A stretch of DNA of 64,000 nt, taken from Chitinophaga horti (GTDB lineage: Bacteria > Bacteroidota > Bacteroidia > Chitinophagales > Chitinophagaceae). The notes beneath the pieces are model-generated. The model was not told the origin of the DNA. It was given only the letters and a program-made list of their open reading frames with translations, and made no database searches. Position 1 is the stretch's first letter; each line of letters opens with the position of its first letter. Below are positions 24,034 through 32,363 of the stretch, in pieces. The stretch covers positions 5,456,001 through 5,520,000 of the forward strand of contig NZ_CP107006.1 in the NCBI RefSeq assembly GCF_022867795.2, given 5' to 3'. Position numbers and translations under genes: made by a program.

Positions 24034-25316
24034 TTAGATCACCACCAGCTCGTAAAAATCCTCCTTATTAAAGTACCGCTGCGCCAACATCTGCAACTCT
24101 GCCGCGCTGATCGTTTTGATCGTGTTGATGTTGTTGTAGAAGTAATTCTCATCCAAATCATTCAAAATCAAATTCTTCCAACGCTGAATCACCTGGAAGG
24201 CACCGTCCAGGTCGCCCAGGATGGAGCCGATCATGTAATTACGAACGAGCAGCAGCTCGTCTTCCGGTACGGGTTCGCGCTGCAGAATATCCAGCTCCTT
24301 GTAAATCTCGGCTACGGTGGCCTCGCATACATCGCGGCCGGCTTCGGTTTGGATGTTAAGGGCGCTGCTTTGCCTGAAGTTGTAGATGTGTGAGTAGATG
24401 CCGTAGGTGTAACCCTTATCCTCGCGGATGTTGCTCATCAGCCTGGAACCAAAGTAACCGCCGAAAATCGTATTCAGGACGAGCATTTTTGGAAAGTCGG
24501 GGTGATAGCGGTTCGGGAAGGGACGGGCAATACGCACTGCACCCTGCACGCCATTTTCATCGTTGAAGATGCGATGCTTCTTTTCCTCAGCCGGTAATAT
24601 CGGCAACTCCGGACGAAGCAACTCACTGCGGCCATTCCATTCGCTGCTGCCAAAGTATTGATTCAGCAACGGGATGATGTTCGCCGGCAGGTTGCCCGCC
24701 ATAAAAATGCGGCAGTTGTTAAACGTGTATTGCTTCTTGTAAAACGCGCGCAGATCTTCGGTTTGCAACGCATCATACGCCATCATCGAGCTCACGCGGC
24801 CGTACGGGTGAAACTCACCGAACAGGTATTTATCGATGTAACGGTTGGCTACGAAGTCGCATTTCTGCAGACTCACCACTAACCGTTGTTTCATGTTTTG
24901 TTTGTAAGTCGCCAGCTCTTCCTCGCTGAAAGCGGGGTCCAGCACTACTTCGGCCAGGGTAGGCAACAGCTTTTCCACGTGTTTGGTTAAACTATGCAAC
25001 GTGTAAGTCGCATTTTCGTGGTGACTGGCCCGGTTCAGGTAAGCGCCGTAGTATTCGATCTGTTCGTTGATTTCAAGGGCGGAGTGTTTGCTGGTGCCAT
25101 TCTTCATCAGGAAGTTGGTCGCCGAGGCTACCAGGCTTTCTGTTTCGTACCAGCTGCCTGCGGGAAATACCAGTTCCAGCTGCAGGGTTTCCTGCTCGTC
25201 GGAGGGTACAACGTATACAGGGATGCCGTTATCCAGCACATGTTTTTCGTAAGGTTTCAGCACCACATCAAACTCCACCGCGTCTTTTATCAGGGGGCCT
25301 TCGTTCTGTTTATCAT
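24034..25316 (-). CDS. M16 family peptidase-like subunit without the zinc motif, frame break near start
   Basis: About 427 residues when joined. The continuous frame opens only at a GTG at 25278 (VEFDVVLKPYEKHVLDNGIP). Just upstream in another frame, from an ATG at 25316 one base after the previous stop, is MINRTKAP; the usual family N-terminus would read MINRTKAPLIKDAVEFDVV if the five-C tract (plus-strand G5, 25293-25297) had six. The HxxEH motif is absent (FLMKNGTSKHSALEINEQ in its place), while the C-terminal REDKGYTYGIYS arginine/tyrosine motif is present. Such subunits pair with an active HxxEH partner, here the gene directly upstream. Confidence 0.85.
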
Positions 25317-25317
25317 A

Positions 25318-26556
25318 TTAGTTTTCTGCGTAGTAATGAATGGTGTTGGAATTTTTTTCGTCGAAAATGAGCTGTGCTTCTTCCTGGATCTGCTCCGCGG
25401 TTACGCGTTGGTAATTTTCGAACTCGGTATTCATCTGTTCAGCGTTGCCGATCAGTTCATAAAAAGCCAGGTTGTTCGCACGGTTTAAAAGCGACATATC
25501 CTCGAAAGCCAACATGCTTTCCACACGGTTCTTCACTTTTTCGAGCTCGCGGTCCTGCACCTTTGTTTCCTGTATTTTACGAATCTCCTCGTTTACCGCC
25601 GCTTCCGCATCCTGCATTTTGATGCCCTTTACCAGTTTACCTTCAATGGTAAGCAGGCCAGCGTCGAGACTACCGAAGTGATAACAGTCGATGTTGGAAA
25701 ACAGTTTCTTTTCTTTCACAAGTACCTGGTGTAAACGTGATGATCCGCCGCCGCTGAGCACGTCCGACAACAGGTCGGCGGCATAATAGCGTGGGTCCTG
25801 GCGGCCGTACATGTGATACGCTTTGTACAAGGCGTCCAATGGCACTTTTGACCTTATCTCCAGCAAGTGTGCGCCCTGTTGTTTAGGCTCCTGCGGCAGA
25901 TTACGCACCAGTTTTTCGCCGGAAGCGATGTCGCCGAACCATTTCTCAGCCAACTCACGCACCTTCTCGGTTTTCACGTTGCCGCCTACTACGAGTATGG
26001 CGTTTACCGGGCGATAGTGGCGGAAAAAGAATGACTTCACGTCATCCAGGCTTGCGTTTTCGATGTGCGAAAGTTCTTTACCGATCGTCATCCAGCGATA
26101 CGGATGCGTGCTGTACGCCAGCTCGCGCATTTTATGCCATACATCACCATAAGGTTTGTTGATGTAATGTTCTTTAAACTCCTCGCTTACTACTTTACGC
26201 TGTACGTCCAGGCTTTTTTCGGAAAAAGCGAGCGATAACATACGATCGCTTTCCAGCCAGAAGGCCGTTTCCAGGTTTTCGGCGGGCAGGGAAATGTAAT
26301 AGTTGGTAAGATCGTTCGTGGTGTACGCATTGTTTTCGCCGCCCGCCATCTGCAGGGGCTCGTCGTACTCTGGGATATTAATGGAACCGCCGAACATCAG
26401 GTGTTCGAACAGGTGAGCAAAGCCGGTTTTGGATGGGTCTTCGTCACGCGCGCCTACATCGTACATCACGTTTACCACCGCCATGGGCGTGGTATGATCT
26501 TCGTGCACCAGCACCCTTAAGCCATTTGAAAGGGTAAATTTATTATAGTGGATCAT
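25318..26556 (-). CDS. M16 family zinc peptidase, catalytic subunit
   Basis: 412 residues, no signal peptide. Inverted zinc motif HLFEH (in FAHLFEHLMFGGS, residues about 46-58) with the downstream Glu in LDVQRKVVSEEFKE. It belongs to the processing-peptidase/PqqL group. The next gene encodes a partner lacking the motif but with the R/Y motif; this split pair is the usual heterodimer layout. Promoter box TACCTTTG is 51 bases upstream. Confidence 0.92.
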   Translation of the reverse strand: MIHYNKFTLSNGLRVLVHEDHTTPMAVVNVMYDVGARDEDPSKTGFAHLFEHLMFGGSINIPEYDEPLQMAGGENNAYTTNDLTNYYISLPAENLETAFWLESDRMLSLAFSEKSLDVQRKVVSEEFKEHYINKPYGDVWHKMRELAYSTHPYRWMTIGKELSHIENASLDDVKSFFFRHYRPVNAILVVGGNVKTEKVRELAEKWFGDIASGEKLVRNLPQEPKQQGAHLLEIRSKVPLDALYKAYHMYGRQDPRYYAADLLSDVLSGGGSSRLHQVLVKEKKLFSNIDCYHFGSLDAGLLTIEGKLVKGIKMQDAEAAVNEEIRKIQETKVQDRELEKVKNRVESMLAFEDMSLLNRANNLAFYELIGNAEQMNTEFENYQRVTAEQIQEEAQLIFDEKNSNTIHYYAEN

Positions 26557-26606
26557 AGTTACTTTTTAATGAAGAATGCCGCCGCACCGCGTGGAGCGGA
26601 GGCGAA

Positions 26607-26614
26607 CAAAGGTA
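26607..26614 (-). promoter_or_regulatory. -7 promoter box of the M16 operon
   Basis: Minus-strand TACCTTTG, full consensus, 51 bases before the ATG at 26556. Confidence 0.55.
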
Positions 26615-26664
26615 TAACATTCAGGTTAAGTGGCCTATTGCCGCTTTTACGGGCAAATAACGTA

Positions 26665-27882
26665 CTAGAGAATGCTGCGGATCACCATTTTTTTGATCAG
26701 CAGCTCTTTATCCCGCATCAGCAGGATGGTCGGGCGGGAGCCTACGTTTTTTAGCAAATCGCGGTACACTTGCAGGTTGCCGGAAAAATTGTTGCTCACC
26801 GACATCACTATGTCCCCTTTCTTGATGCCCGCCTTCTCTGCCGGCGAGGCTTTGATGACGTCCGTCACCTCCACCCGTCCGTCGACCAGGTATAATATAA
26901 GGCCGGTATAAGAATAGTCAAAATGGTCGCGGTAATGCGTATTGGGGTAAAGGAAGATCTCTTTTTTATCGTAGTTGAGAATGAGATTGAAGCGGCGCAA
27001 CAAGTCGTTCCCGATCATGCCGCCCAGCGATGGATAGGAGGTAATGTTGGTAATATCGTCAAACAGGTAAGTGGGCACATTCCTGAACGCGTAAGGCCCG
27101 ATCTTGAACTCCTGTACGGTAGTGATGTTCATGCTCATTTTACCGCCAAGCCCCTGGGCCTCCGTCTGTATCACCTTATTCTTCTTTTTTACCAGGATGG
27201 TGCTGTCATGCACAAACTGGTTACACAACAGCAGGCACATGCCGGCCCCGGTGTCGAAGTAATAGCGCTGGTCAAAAGTGCGTTTACCATTGCGCAACGG
27301 CGCGCCTACAATGGGAATATTAGAGATGCTCGGCTTCAGCAGGAACCCACCGCGCGGGTATTTCACCTTGCCTTCGGTGTAAATGCCTATCTCTTCATGA
27401 TCATAATCGACGGTCACCACGTACCGCGTGAGTAAACTATAGCCGATAATGCCGTCTATCTGCAAACCGTACACCTGGCTGATGAGTTCATAATCGTTTA
27501 CGTGAAAGTCGAGACTGTCGATGGTGAGCCCCGGCAAATTCAGTTTATAGTCCTGCGCAAAAGATACTTGTTTAGACGCGCCGAGTCCGCGAACGATGCG
27601 GTCGGAGGGTGTAAGTTTAAGCCCCAGGCGAATGCAGGTAAACGTATCGAGTGATATGCCGGCGCTGCCGGTGTCGAGAATGAATTGTAACGTGTCCGGA
27701 TGATCGCCGATCGTGGCGCGGATCACCACCACGCCGCCATAGTATTGCCGAAAGGGAAACTTGGTGACAAGGGAAACATCCTGCCCGCTGATGTCAACCC
27801 CGGAGCTTTGCGCCCGGGCCGATAACGTGGTGATAAGCAGGATAATACCAAACAGTGTTCGTGACAGATTTTGGCGCATCAT
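26665..27882 (-). CDS. Secreted retropepsin-like aspartyl protease with PDZ domain
   Basis: 405 residues from the ATG at 27882 (MMRQNLSRTLFGIILLITTLSARAQ, signal peptide); the frame extends 15 codons further but without a signal-like start. Two retropepsin halves are seen: ILDTGSAGISLD (residues about 72-83) and YFDTGAGMCLLL (about 212-223), each with the D-T-G triad, so the enzyme could act as a monomer. The last 90 residues form a PDZ domain (VIKASPAEKAGIKKGDIVMSV). Periplasmic or surface protease; substrate unknown. Confidence 0.88.
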   Translation of the reverse strand: MMRQNLSRTLFGIILLITTLSARAQSSGVDISGQDVSLVTKFPFRQYYGGVVVIRATIGDHPDTLQFILDTGSAGISLDTFTCIRLGLKLTPSDRIVRGLGASKQVSFAQDYKLNLPGLTIDSLDFHVNDYELISQVYGLQIDGIIGYSLLTRYVVTVDYDHEEIGIYTEGKVKYPRGGFLLKPSISNIPIVGAPLRNGKRTFDQRYYFDTGAGMCLLLCNQFVHDSTILVKKKNKVIQTEAQGLGGKMSMNITTVQEFKIGPYAFRNVPTYLFDDITNITSYPSLGGMIGNDLLRRFNLILNYDKKEIFLYPNTHYRDHFDYSYTGLILYLVDGRVEVTDVIKASPAEKAGIKKGDIVMSVSNNFSGNLQVYRDLLKNVGSRPTILLMRDKELLIKKMVIRSIL

Positions 27883-28008
27883 CGCGGGTGTTACTATAAA
27901 TTTAATGTAAAAGCTCCAGCCGCGCACATCTTTTTATTATAAGCGGCAAGAAACCCCATGCGATTCAATAAAGCGTTGGTTATGAGCGCTTAAACCCATA
28001 CAAAGCAG

Positions 28009-28041
28009 TTGCCACACGCGATTAGTTATTTTGTACCTTTG
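28009..28041 (+). promoter_or_regulatory. Promoter of mqnC
   Basis: TTG (28009-28011), 22 bases, TACCTTTG (28034-28041). Six bases lie between the box and the ATG at 28048, so the mRNA should have almost no leader. Confidence 0.75.
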
Positions 28042-28047
28042 CTTATT

Positions 28048-29172
28048 ATGCAATTGCGGGATCTATACAAAAAGGCGCAGGAATTTGGGTTCCTGACAGC
28101 GGAAGAAGGGGTGTATATGTTTGAAAAGGCCCCGTTGACGGAGTTAATGCACATCGCCAACGAGCTTAGGAAGAAACAAGTGCCGCACGGAAAGGTAACA
28201 TGGCAGATAGACAGGAACGTGAACACGACGAACGTTTGCACGGCCAATTGCAAATTCTGCAACTTTTACCGCATTCCCGGCCACCCGGAAGCTTATATTA
28301 CCGACATCGAAGAGTACAAACGAAAGATCGTTGAAACCGTGAAGTACGGCGGCGATCAGCTGTTGTTACAGGGTGGTCACCACCCGGAACTGGGCCTATC
28401 GTTTTATGTAGACCTCTTCAAACAGCTGAAGCAGCTGTTCCCCGATGTTCGTTTGCATGCCCTCGGCCCACCCGAAGTGGCACACATCACCAAACTGGAA
28501 AAAAGTACGCACATAGAAGTACTGCGCGCCTTACAGGAAGCGGGTATGGACAGTCTGCCCGGCGCCGGCGCCGAAATCCTGAACGATCGTGTTCGCCGCC
28601 TTATTTCTAAAGGCAAATGCGGTGCGCAGGAGTGGCTGGACGTGATGCGTGCGGCACATAAACTGAACATCGCCAGCTCGGCTACCATGATGTTTGGCCA
28701 CGTAGAAACCGTGCTGGAGCGCTTCGAACACCTGGTGGACATTCGCCAGGTGCAGAGCGAAAAGCCCGAAGGTCACTATGGCTTTACCGCCTTCATCCCC
28801 TGGACCTTCCAGGACGTAGACACCCTGCTGGCCCGCATCCGCGGTGTTCGCAATACATCTACGGCGGAAGAGTACCTGCGTATGATTTCCATGAGCCGCA
28901 TCATGCTGCCGAATGTGAAAAACATTCAGGCATCGTGGCTGACGGTGGGCAAACAGGTGGCACAAATGAGCCTGCATGCGGGCGCCAACGACTTTGGCTC
29001 TATCATGATCGAAGAAAACGTAGTAAGCGCCGCCGGTGCTCCTCACCGCTTCACCTACAAATCCATCCAGGAGTCGATCCGCGAGGCAGGCTTTGAGCCG
29101 CAGCTGCGTACGCAGTTGTACCAATTCCGCGAAATCCCGAACACCATCGAGGAGCAGGTGATCACTTACTAA
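28048..29172 (+). CDS. mqnC: Cyclic dehypoxanthinyl futalosine synthase MqnC
   Basis: 374 residues from the ATG at 28048; an in-frame ATG at 28009 lies inside the promoter. Radical SAM enzyme of the futalosine route to menaquinone, closing the spiro ring. Cluster cysteines Cys64, Cys68 and Cys71 (CTANCKFC). Family stretches: LLQGGHHPELGLSFY, SLPGAGAEIL, TMMFGHVET, GFTAFIPWTFQ, NIQASWLTVG and GANDFGSIMIEENVV. The related MqnE and CofH have different versions of these motifs. No other mqn gene is adjacent. Confidence 0.9.
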   Translation: MQLRDLYKKAQEFGFLTAEEGVYMFEKAPLTELMHIANELRKKQVPHGKVTWQIDRNVNTTNVCTANCKFCNFYRIPGHPEAYITDIEEYKRKIVETVKYGGDQLLLQGGHHPELGLSFYVDLFKQLKQLFPDVRLHALGPPEVAHITKLEKSTHIEVLRALQEAGMDSLPGAGAEILNDRVRRLISKGKCGAQEWLDVMRAAHKLNIASSATMMFGHVETVLERFEHLVDIRQVQSEKPEGHYGFTAFIPWTFQDVDTLLARIRGVRNTSTAEEYLRMISMSRIMLPNVKNIQASWLTVGKQVAQMSLHAGANDFGSIMIEENVVSAAGAPHRFTYKSIQESIREAGFEPQLRTQLYQFREIPNTIEEQVITY

Positions 29173-29254
29173 ACATAGCATGTTTTTATACAGGCCGCAT
29201 CGTGCAACGGTGCGGCTTTTTCGTGTCCCCAGCTTTCCTTCCCTGGTGCAGCCG

Positions 29255-29332
29255 CCGTTGCGTCGCACACTTCAACTTTCTATGCGCTTTTCGACCAGCA
29301 GGAAACTACCGCTGAAGTGTGCGACGCAACGG
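29255..29332. repeat. Perfect 20-bp inverted repeat (large hairpin) between mqnC and a lipoprotein gene
   Basis: CCGTTGCGTCGCACACTTCA (29255-29274) and its exact complement (29313-29332) are separated by 38 bases. No T run follows. It is the main content of the 307-base gap 29173-29479. Confidence 0.95.
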
Positions 29333-29479
29333 GGGAAGAGGAGAGGAGAAAAAGATGATGCCCTAACCCCTTTTCACTTTTTTAACATCTTGCCCAAAGT
29401 ATTGTTAAATGCCGCTCGACCGATTAAACCCGGAAGCAATTTTGCGTTCTATACGCAGGAAAACACAAATCAACAAACG

Positions 29480-30124
29480 ATGAAACAGGTAGGCATATGG
29501 ATGATGGCAGGCGCGATGTTGGTATTGGCGGCCTGCTCCAGCAGCACAAAAGTGACCTCCTCCTGGAAAAACCAGGATGCAGGCGCGCTGCAACCACAAA
29601 GTAAAGTACTGGTCATGGCACTGGTACCGCAAAAAGAAGGCGCATTACGCAGCAGTATGGAACAGGAAATGGTGCTGGCGCTGAAACAAAAAGGCGTGAA
29701 CGCAGTATCGTCGGTACAGGAATACGGCCCGCAAGCCTTCCGCAACACGAACGAAAAAGCGGCGCTTAAACAAATTCGCCAGCGCGACATCGACCAGGTG
29801 ATGACGATCGTCATGCTGGATAAAGCGAGGGAGAAGCAATATGTGCCCGGCCGCGTGGCTTACGCACCGTTCTCGCCCTACTATGGCAGGTTCTGGGGTT
29901 ATTATAACTGGCGCTTCAACAACATTTACGAGCCTGGTTACTACACCACTAATACCCGCTACTTCCTGGAAAGTAACCTCTACGACATGCGCGATCGCAA
30001 AATGGTATACTCCGCCCAGTCGGAATCATTCGATCCGCCATCAGCCGCGCGTTTAGCGGTGGTGTATAGTCAGAAGGTGGTAAAAGACATGGTGAAGCAA
30101 CAACTGCTCTCCTCCAACAAGTAA
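29480..30124 (+). CDS. Lipoprotein with a conserved Bacteroidota domain of unknown function
   Basis: 214 residues from the ATG at 29480; the open frame extends 100 codons upstream through the hairpin and is not real there. N-terminus MKQVGIWMMAGAMLVLAACSSS gives lipobox LAAC. The core (SKVLVMALVPQKEGALRSSM...KGVNAVSSVQEYGPQAF, then DIDQVMTIVMLDK) looks like a small alpha/beta fold seen in many short Bacteroidota lipoproteins; the middle is Tyr-rich (YAPFSPYYGRFWGYYNW). Function unknown. Confidence 0.75.
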   Translation: MKQVGIWMMAGAMLVLAACSSSTKVTSSWKNQDAGALQPQSKVLVMALVPQKEGALRSSMEQEMVLALKQKGVNAVSSVQEYGPQAFRNTNEKAALKQIRQRDIDQVMTIVMLDKAREKQYVPGRVAYAPFSPYYGRFWGYYNWRFNNIYEPGYYTTNTRYFLESNLYDMRDRKMVYSAQSESFDPPSAARLAVVYSQKVVKDMVKQQLLSSNK

Positions 30125-30148
30125 GTACATTTGCTAGTCATAACCTAC

Positions 30149-30186
30149 AACCGGTGGGCCTCTTAAGGCCCGCCGGTTTGCTTTTT
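30149..30186 (+). terminator. Terminator after the lipoprotein gene
   Basis: AACCGGTGGGCC (30149-30160) and GGCCCGCCGGTT (30167-30178) form a stem with one mismatch and a 6-base loop, followed by TTGCTTTTT. Confidence 0.85.
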
Positions 30187-30218
30187 GGGCCATAACATCG
30201 TAAGTTTACCACCCCGCT

Positions 30219-30761
30219 ATGTTAGAATTGAAGGTAAACGACCACACCTGCCTGCGGCAGCTGCAACCGGAACATGCCCCGCTGGTGTTTCGGCAAATCA
30301 ACACTTCCCGTAAAAACCTCCGGCGCTTTTTGCCGTGGGTAGATTACAATACCAACGAAGAACATTCGCTGCGCTTCATCCAACTCATGCAACGCAAGGC
30401 CGACGACCAGGAAGCGATCGCATTCGGCATCTGGCACAACGAAGAACTTTGCGGCGTAATCGACCTCCACAACTGGGACCATACGCTTCAAACTGCGGAA
30501 ATCGGTTATTGGATAGGCGAAGCGTGGCAGGGCAGGGGATTAGTATCGTCGAGCTGCCGCGCGTTGATCACTTTCGCCTTCAAAGAATTAAGGCTTAACA
30601 AAATAGAGATCCGTTTCGTGCTGCAGAACGAGCGTAGCGCCTACATTCCCATCAAATTGGGCTTTGCCCGCGAGGGGATTTTACGCCACAGTGCCAAGGT
30701 GCACGGCCAGTATATGGATACGGTGGTGATGGGTATGCTGAAGGCGGACTGGAAAGGGTAA
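30219..30761 (+). CDS. GNAT acetyltransferase, RimJ/RimL type
   Basis: 180 residues. GNAT fold of the ribosomal-protein N-acetyltransferase branch: TCLRQLQPEHAPLVFRQINTSR, FLPWVDYNTNEEHSLRFI (typical of RimL-like enzymes), the acetyl-CoA loop EIGYWIGEAWQGRGLVSSSC and NKIEIRFVLQNERSAYIPIKLGF. The target may be a ribosomal protein, an antibiotic or a metabolite; it cannot be told from sequence. Single gene between two terminators. Confidence 0.88.
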   Translation: MLELKVNDHTCLRQLQPEHAPLVFRQINTSRKNLRRFLPWVDYNTNEEHSLRFIQLMQRKADDQEAIAFGIWHNEELCGVIDLHNWDHTLQTAEIGYWIGEAWQGRGLVSSSCRALITFAFKELRLNKIEIRFVLQNERSAYIPIKLGFAREGILRHSAKVHGQYMDTVVMGMLKADWKG

Positions 30762-30764
30762 TCC

Positions 30765-30795
30765 ATAAAAAAGGGACAGGCTGTTGGCCCGTCCC
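30765..30795 (-). terminator. Terminator after the isomerase-like gene
   Basis: Minus strand: GGGAC (30795-30791) pairs with GTCCC (30777-30773), with further G/C pairing inside, followed by T6. It sits between convergent genes. Confidence 0.7.
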
Positions 30796-30824
30796 CGCAT
30801 AGCTTACAAAAAGCGTATTCCTTA

Positions 30825-31718
30825 TCAGATATCACAAATGTTGATGGCCTGCTTTAAAGAGGCCAGTTTGTCGCTGTGCTTCGGCACAAACTCCTGCGCT
30901 ACAAATCCTTTAAAACCAGTATCATGAATCGCTTTCATGATCGCCGGGTAGTACAGCTCCTGTGTTTCGTCAATTTCATTACGACCAGGTACGCCACCGG
31001 TGTGGTAATGCGCAATGTACTGCTGGCTGTCGCGGATGGTATGGATTACATCACCTTCCATAATTTGCATGTGGTAAATGTCGTACAGCAATTTAAAACG
31101 CTCAGAGCCAATCGCTTTCGCCAGCTCTACACCCCAGGCGGTGTGATCGCACTGGTAGTCTTTATGGTTCACTTTACTGTTCAACAGCTCCATGACGAGT
31201 GTTACTTTTTTGTTTTCGGCGTAGCTCATCACCTTCTTTAAACCTTCGGCGCAGTTTTTCAGCCCCTGCTCATCGTCTAACCCCTTACGGTCGCCAGAAA
31301 AACAGATCAGGTTGGTGAACCCGGCTTTAGCCGTTTCGTCGATCAGGTATTGGTAGTACTCCACCAGCCTGTCGTGATGTTCGATGCGGTTCCAGCCTTT
31401 GGAAATGCCCCAGTCTTTGTTGATGGAAGCCACCATGCCTACAGTGAGGCCGTGCTTTTTCACAATATCAAAATCCTTGGGATCAACCAGGTCGATGGAA
31501 GCGATGCCGTATTCTTTGGAGGCCTTACACAGATCGTCGAGCGAAATGCCGTTATAACACCAGGCACAAACCGAGTGGTTAATGTTGCCTTTCACTTTTG
31601 TGTCCATTTTAGATTCGTGCGCTTCCACGCGGGTGGCGAGGGAAGATAACGCGGAACTTGCGAGGGCCATTGTCGCTACTTTTTTAATCGCATCTCTGCG
31701 GGATTCTTGTTTTGACAT
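30825..31718 (-). CDS. Exported TIM-barrel sugar isomerase-like protein (hydroxypyruvate isomerase family)
   Basis: 297 residues. N-terminus MSKQESRRDAIKKVATMALASSALSS has a twin-arginine-like motif (SRRDAIKK), so Tat export is likely. The AP-endonuclease-2 type barrel is recognisable: HSVCAWCYNGISLDDLCKAS, GLTVGMVASINKDWG, LICFSGDRKG, LVMELLNSKVNHKDYQC (metal Glu), LLYDIYHMQIMEGDVI (metal Asp and His), HYHTGGVPGRNEID and GFVAQEFVP (Glu). These match Hyi-like isomerases. Substrate not known. Confidence 0.85.
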   Translation of the reverse strand: MSKQESRRDAIKKVATMALASSALSSLATRVEAHESKMDTKVKGNINHSVCAWCYNGISLDDLCKASKEYGIASIDLVDPKDFDIVKKHGLTVGMVASINKDWGISKGWNRIEHHDRLVEYYQYLIDETAKAGFTNLICFSGDRKGLDDEQGLKNCAEGLKKVMSYAENKKVTLVMELLNSKVNHKDYQCDHTAWGVELAKAIGSERFKLLYDIYHMQIMEGDVIHTIRDSQQYIAHYHTGGVPGRNEIDETQELYYPAIMKAIHDTGFKGFVAQEFVPKHSDKLASLKQAINICDI

Positions 31719-31955
31719 TTAGCAGTCTTTACGGGATGAAATTAGGTGAAAATAGGCGGGATTGCAAGGTTTTTTTCCGGGAGTGGTAAGGCAAATCTTA
31801 ATTAGCTGTTAACGCGATAAAATACTCACTGCAAACGGGTTATAAAATGAACCGCGAACGGGCTGCGTACGTTAGTAAAAGTAATATCCCTACAGTGTTC
31901 CAACACCGTAACATTTTGGTAAGCATTTTGATTTATTAATTAAAACGCGGTAGTT

Positions 31956-32273
31956 ATGGAAAGAAAATATACCCCCGGACTGATGTTTTGCCTCGTAATG
32001 GATTTGATCGGCTACGCCAGTTATGCGATCCCTCTTTTTGGCGAGGTAGCCGATGTGATCTGGGCGCCCATTTCGGCCATCATCTTTTACCGGATGTTTG
32101 GCGGTTCGCTGGGTACTTTCGGTAGCGTATTCAATTTCATTGAAGAACTGTTCCCCGGCCTCGACTTCATTCCTTCATTCACGTTAGGCTGGGTTTTACG
32201 ATATTTTACCGGCAAAAGGCTGTCACGCACGAAGAAACGCATGGTGCCCGTAACGGGCACGCATGTAAAGTGA
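31956..32273 (+). CDS. Small membrane-associated protein, unknown function
   Basis: 105 residues. Two hydrophobic stretches (LMFCLVMDLIGYASYAIPL, residues 9-27, and VIWAPISAIIFYRMFGG, 33-50), a Gly/Phe-rich middle and a basic tail (TGKRLSRTKKR). The overall form is seen in other Bacteroidota hypothetical proteins. Single gene ending 38 bases before a bidirectional terminator. Confidence 0.65.
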   Translation: MERKYTPGLMFCLVMDLIGYASYAIPLFGEVADVIWAPISAIIFYRMFGGSLGTFGSVFNFIEELFPGLDFIPSFTLGWVLRYFTGKRLSRTKKRMVPVTGTHVK

Positions 32274-32311
32274 TCCGCTTTTGAAACGGTAACGGGAGCC
32301 ATCCATAAAAC

Positions 32312-32349
32312 AAAAAACCACCGGAGTATATCTCCCCGGTGGTTTTTTT
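32312..32349. terminator. Bidirectional terminator
   Basis: CCACCGG (32318-32324) and CCGGTGG (32336-32342) with A6 before and T7 after, so it works in both directions for the small membrane gene and the barrel receptor gene. Confidence 0.88.
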
Positions 32350-32363
32350 ATGCTGTCAAATGA

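Noticed and set aside
29180..29479. 100-residue N-terminal extension of the lipoprotein at 29480
   Set aside because: It runs through the perfect hairpin, and the lipobox needs the start at 29480.
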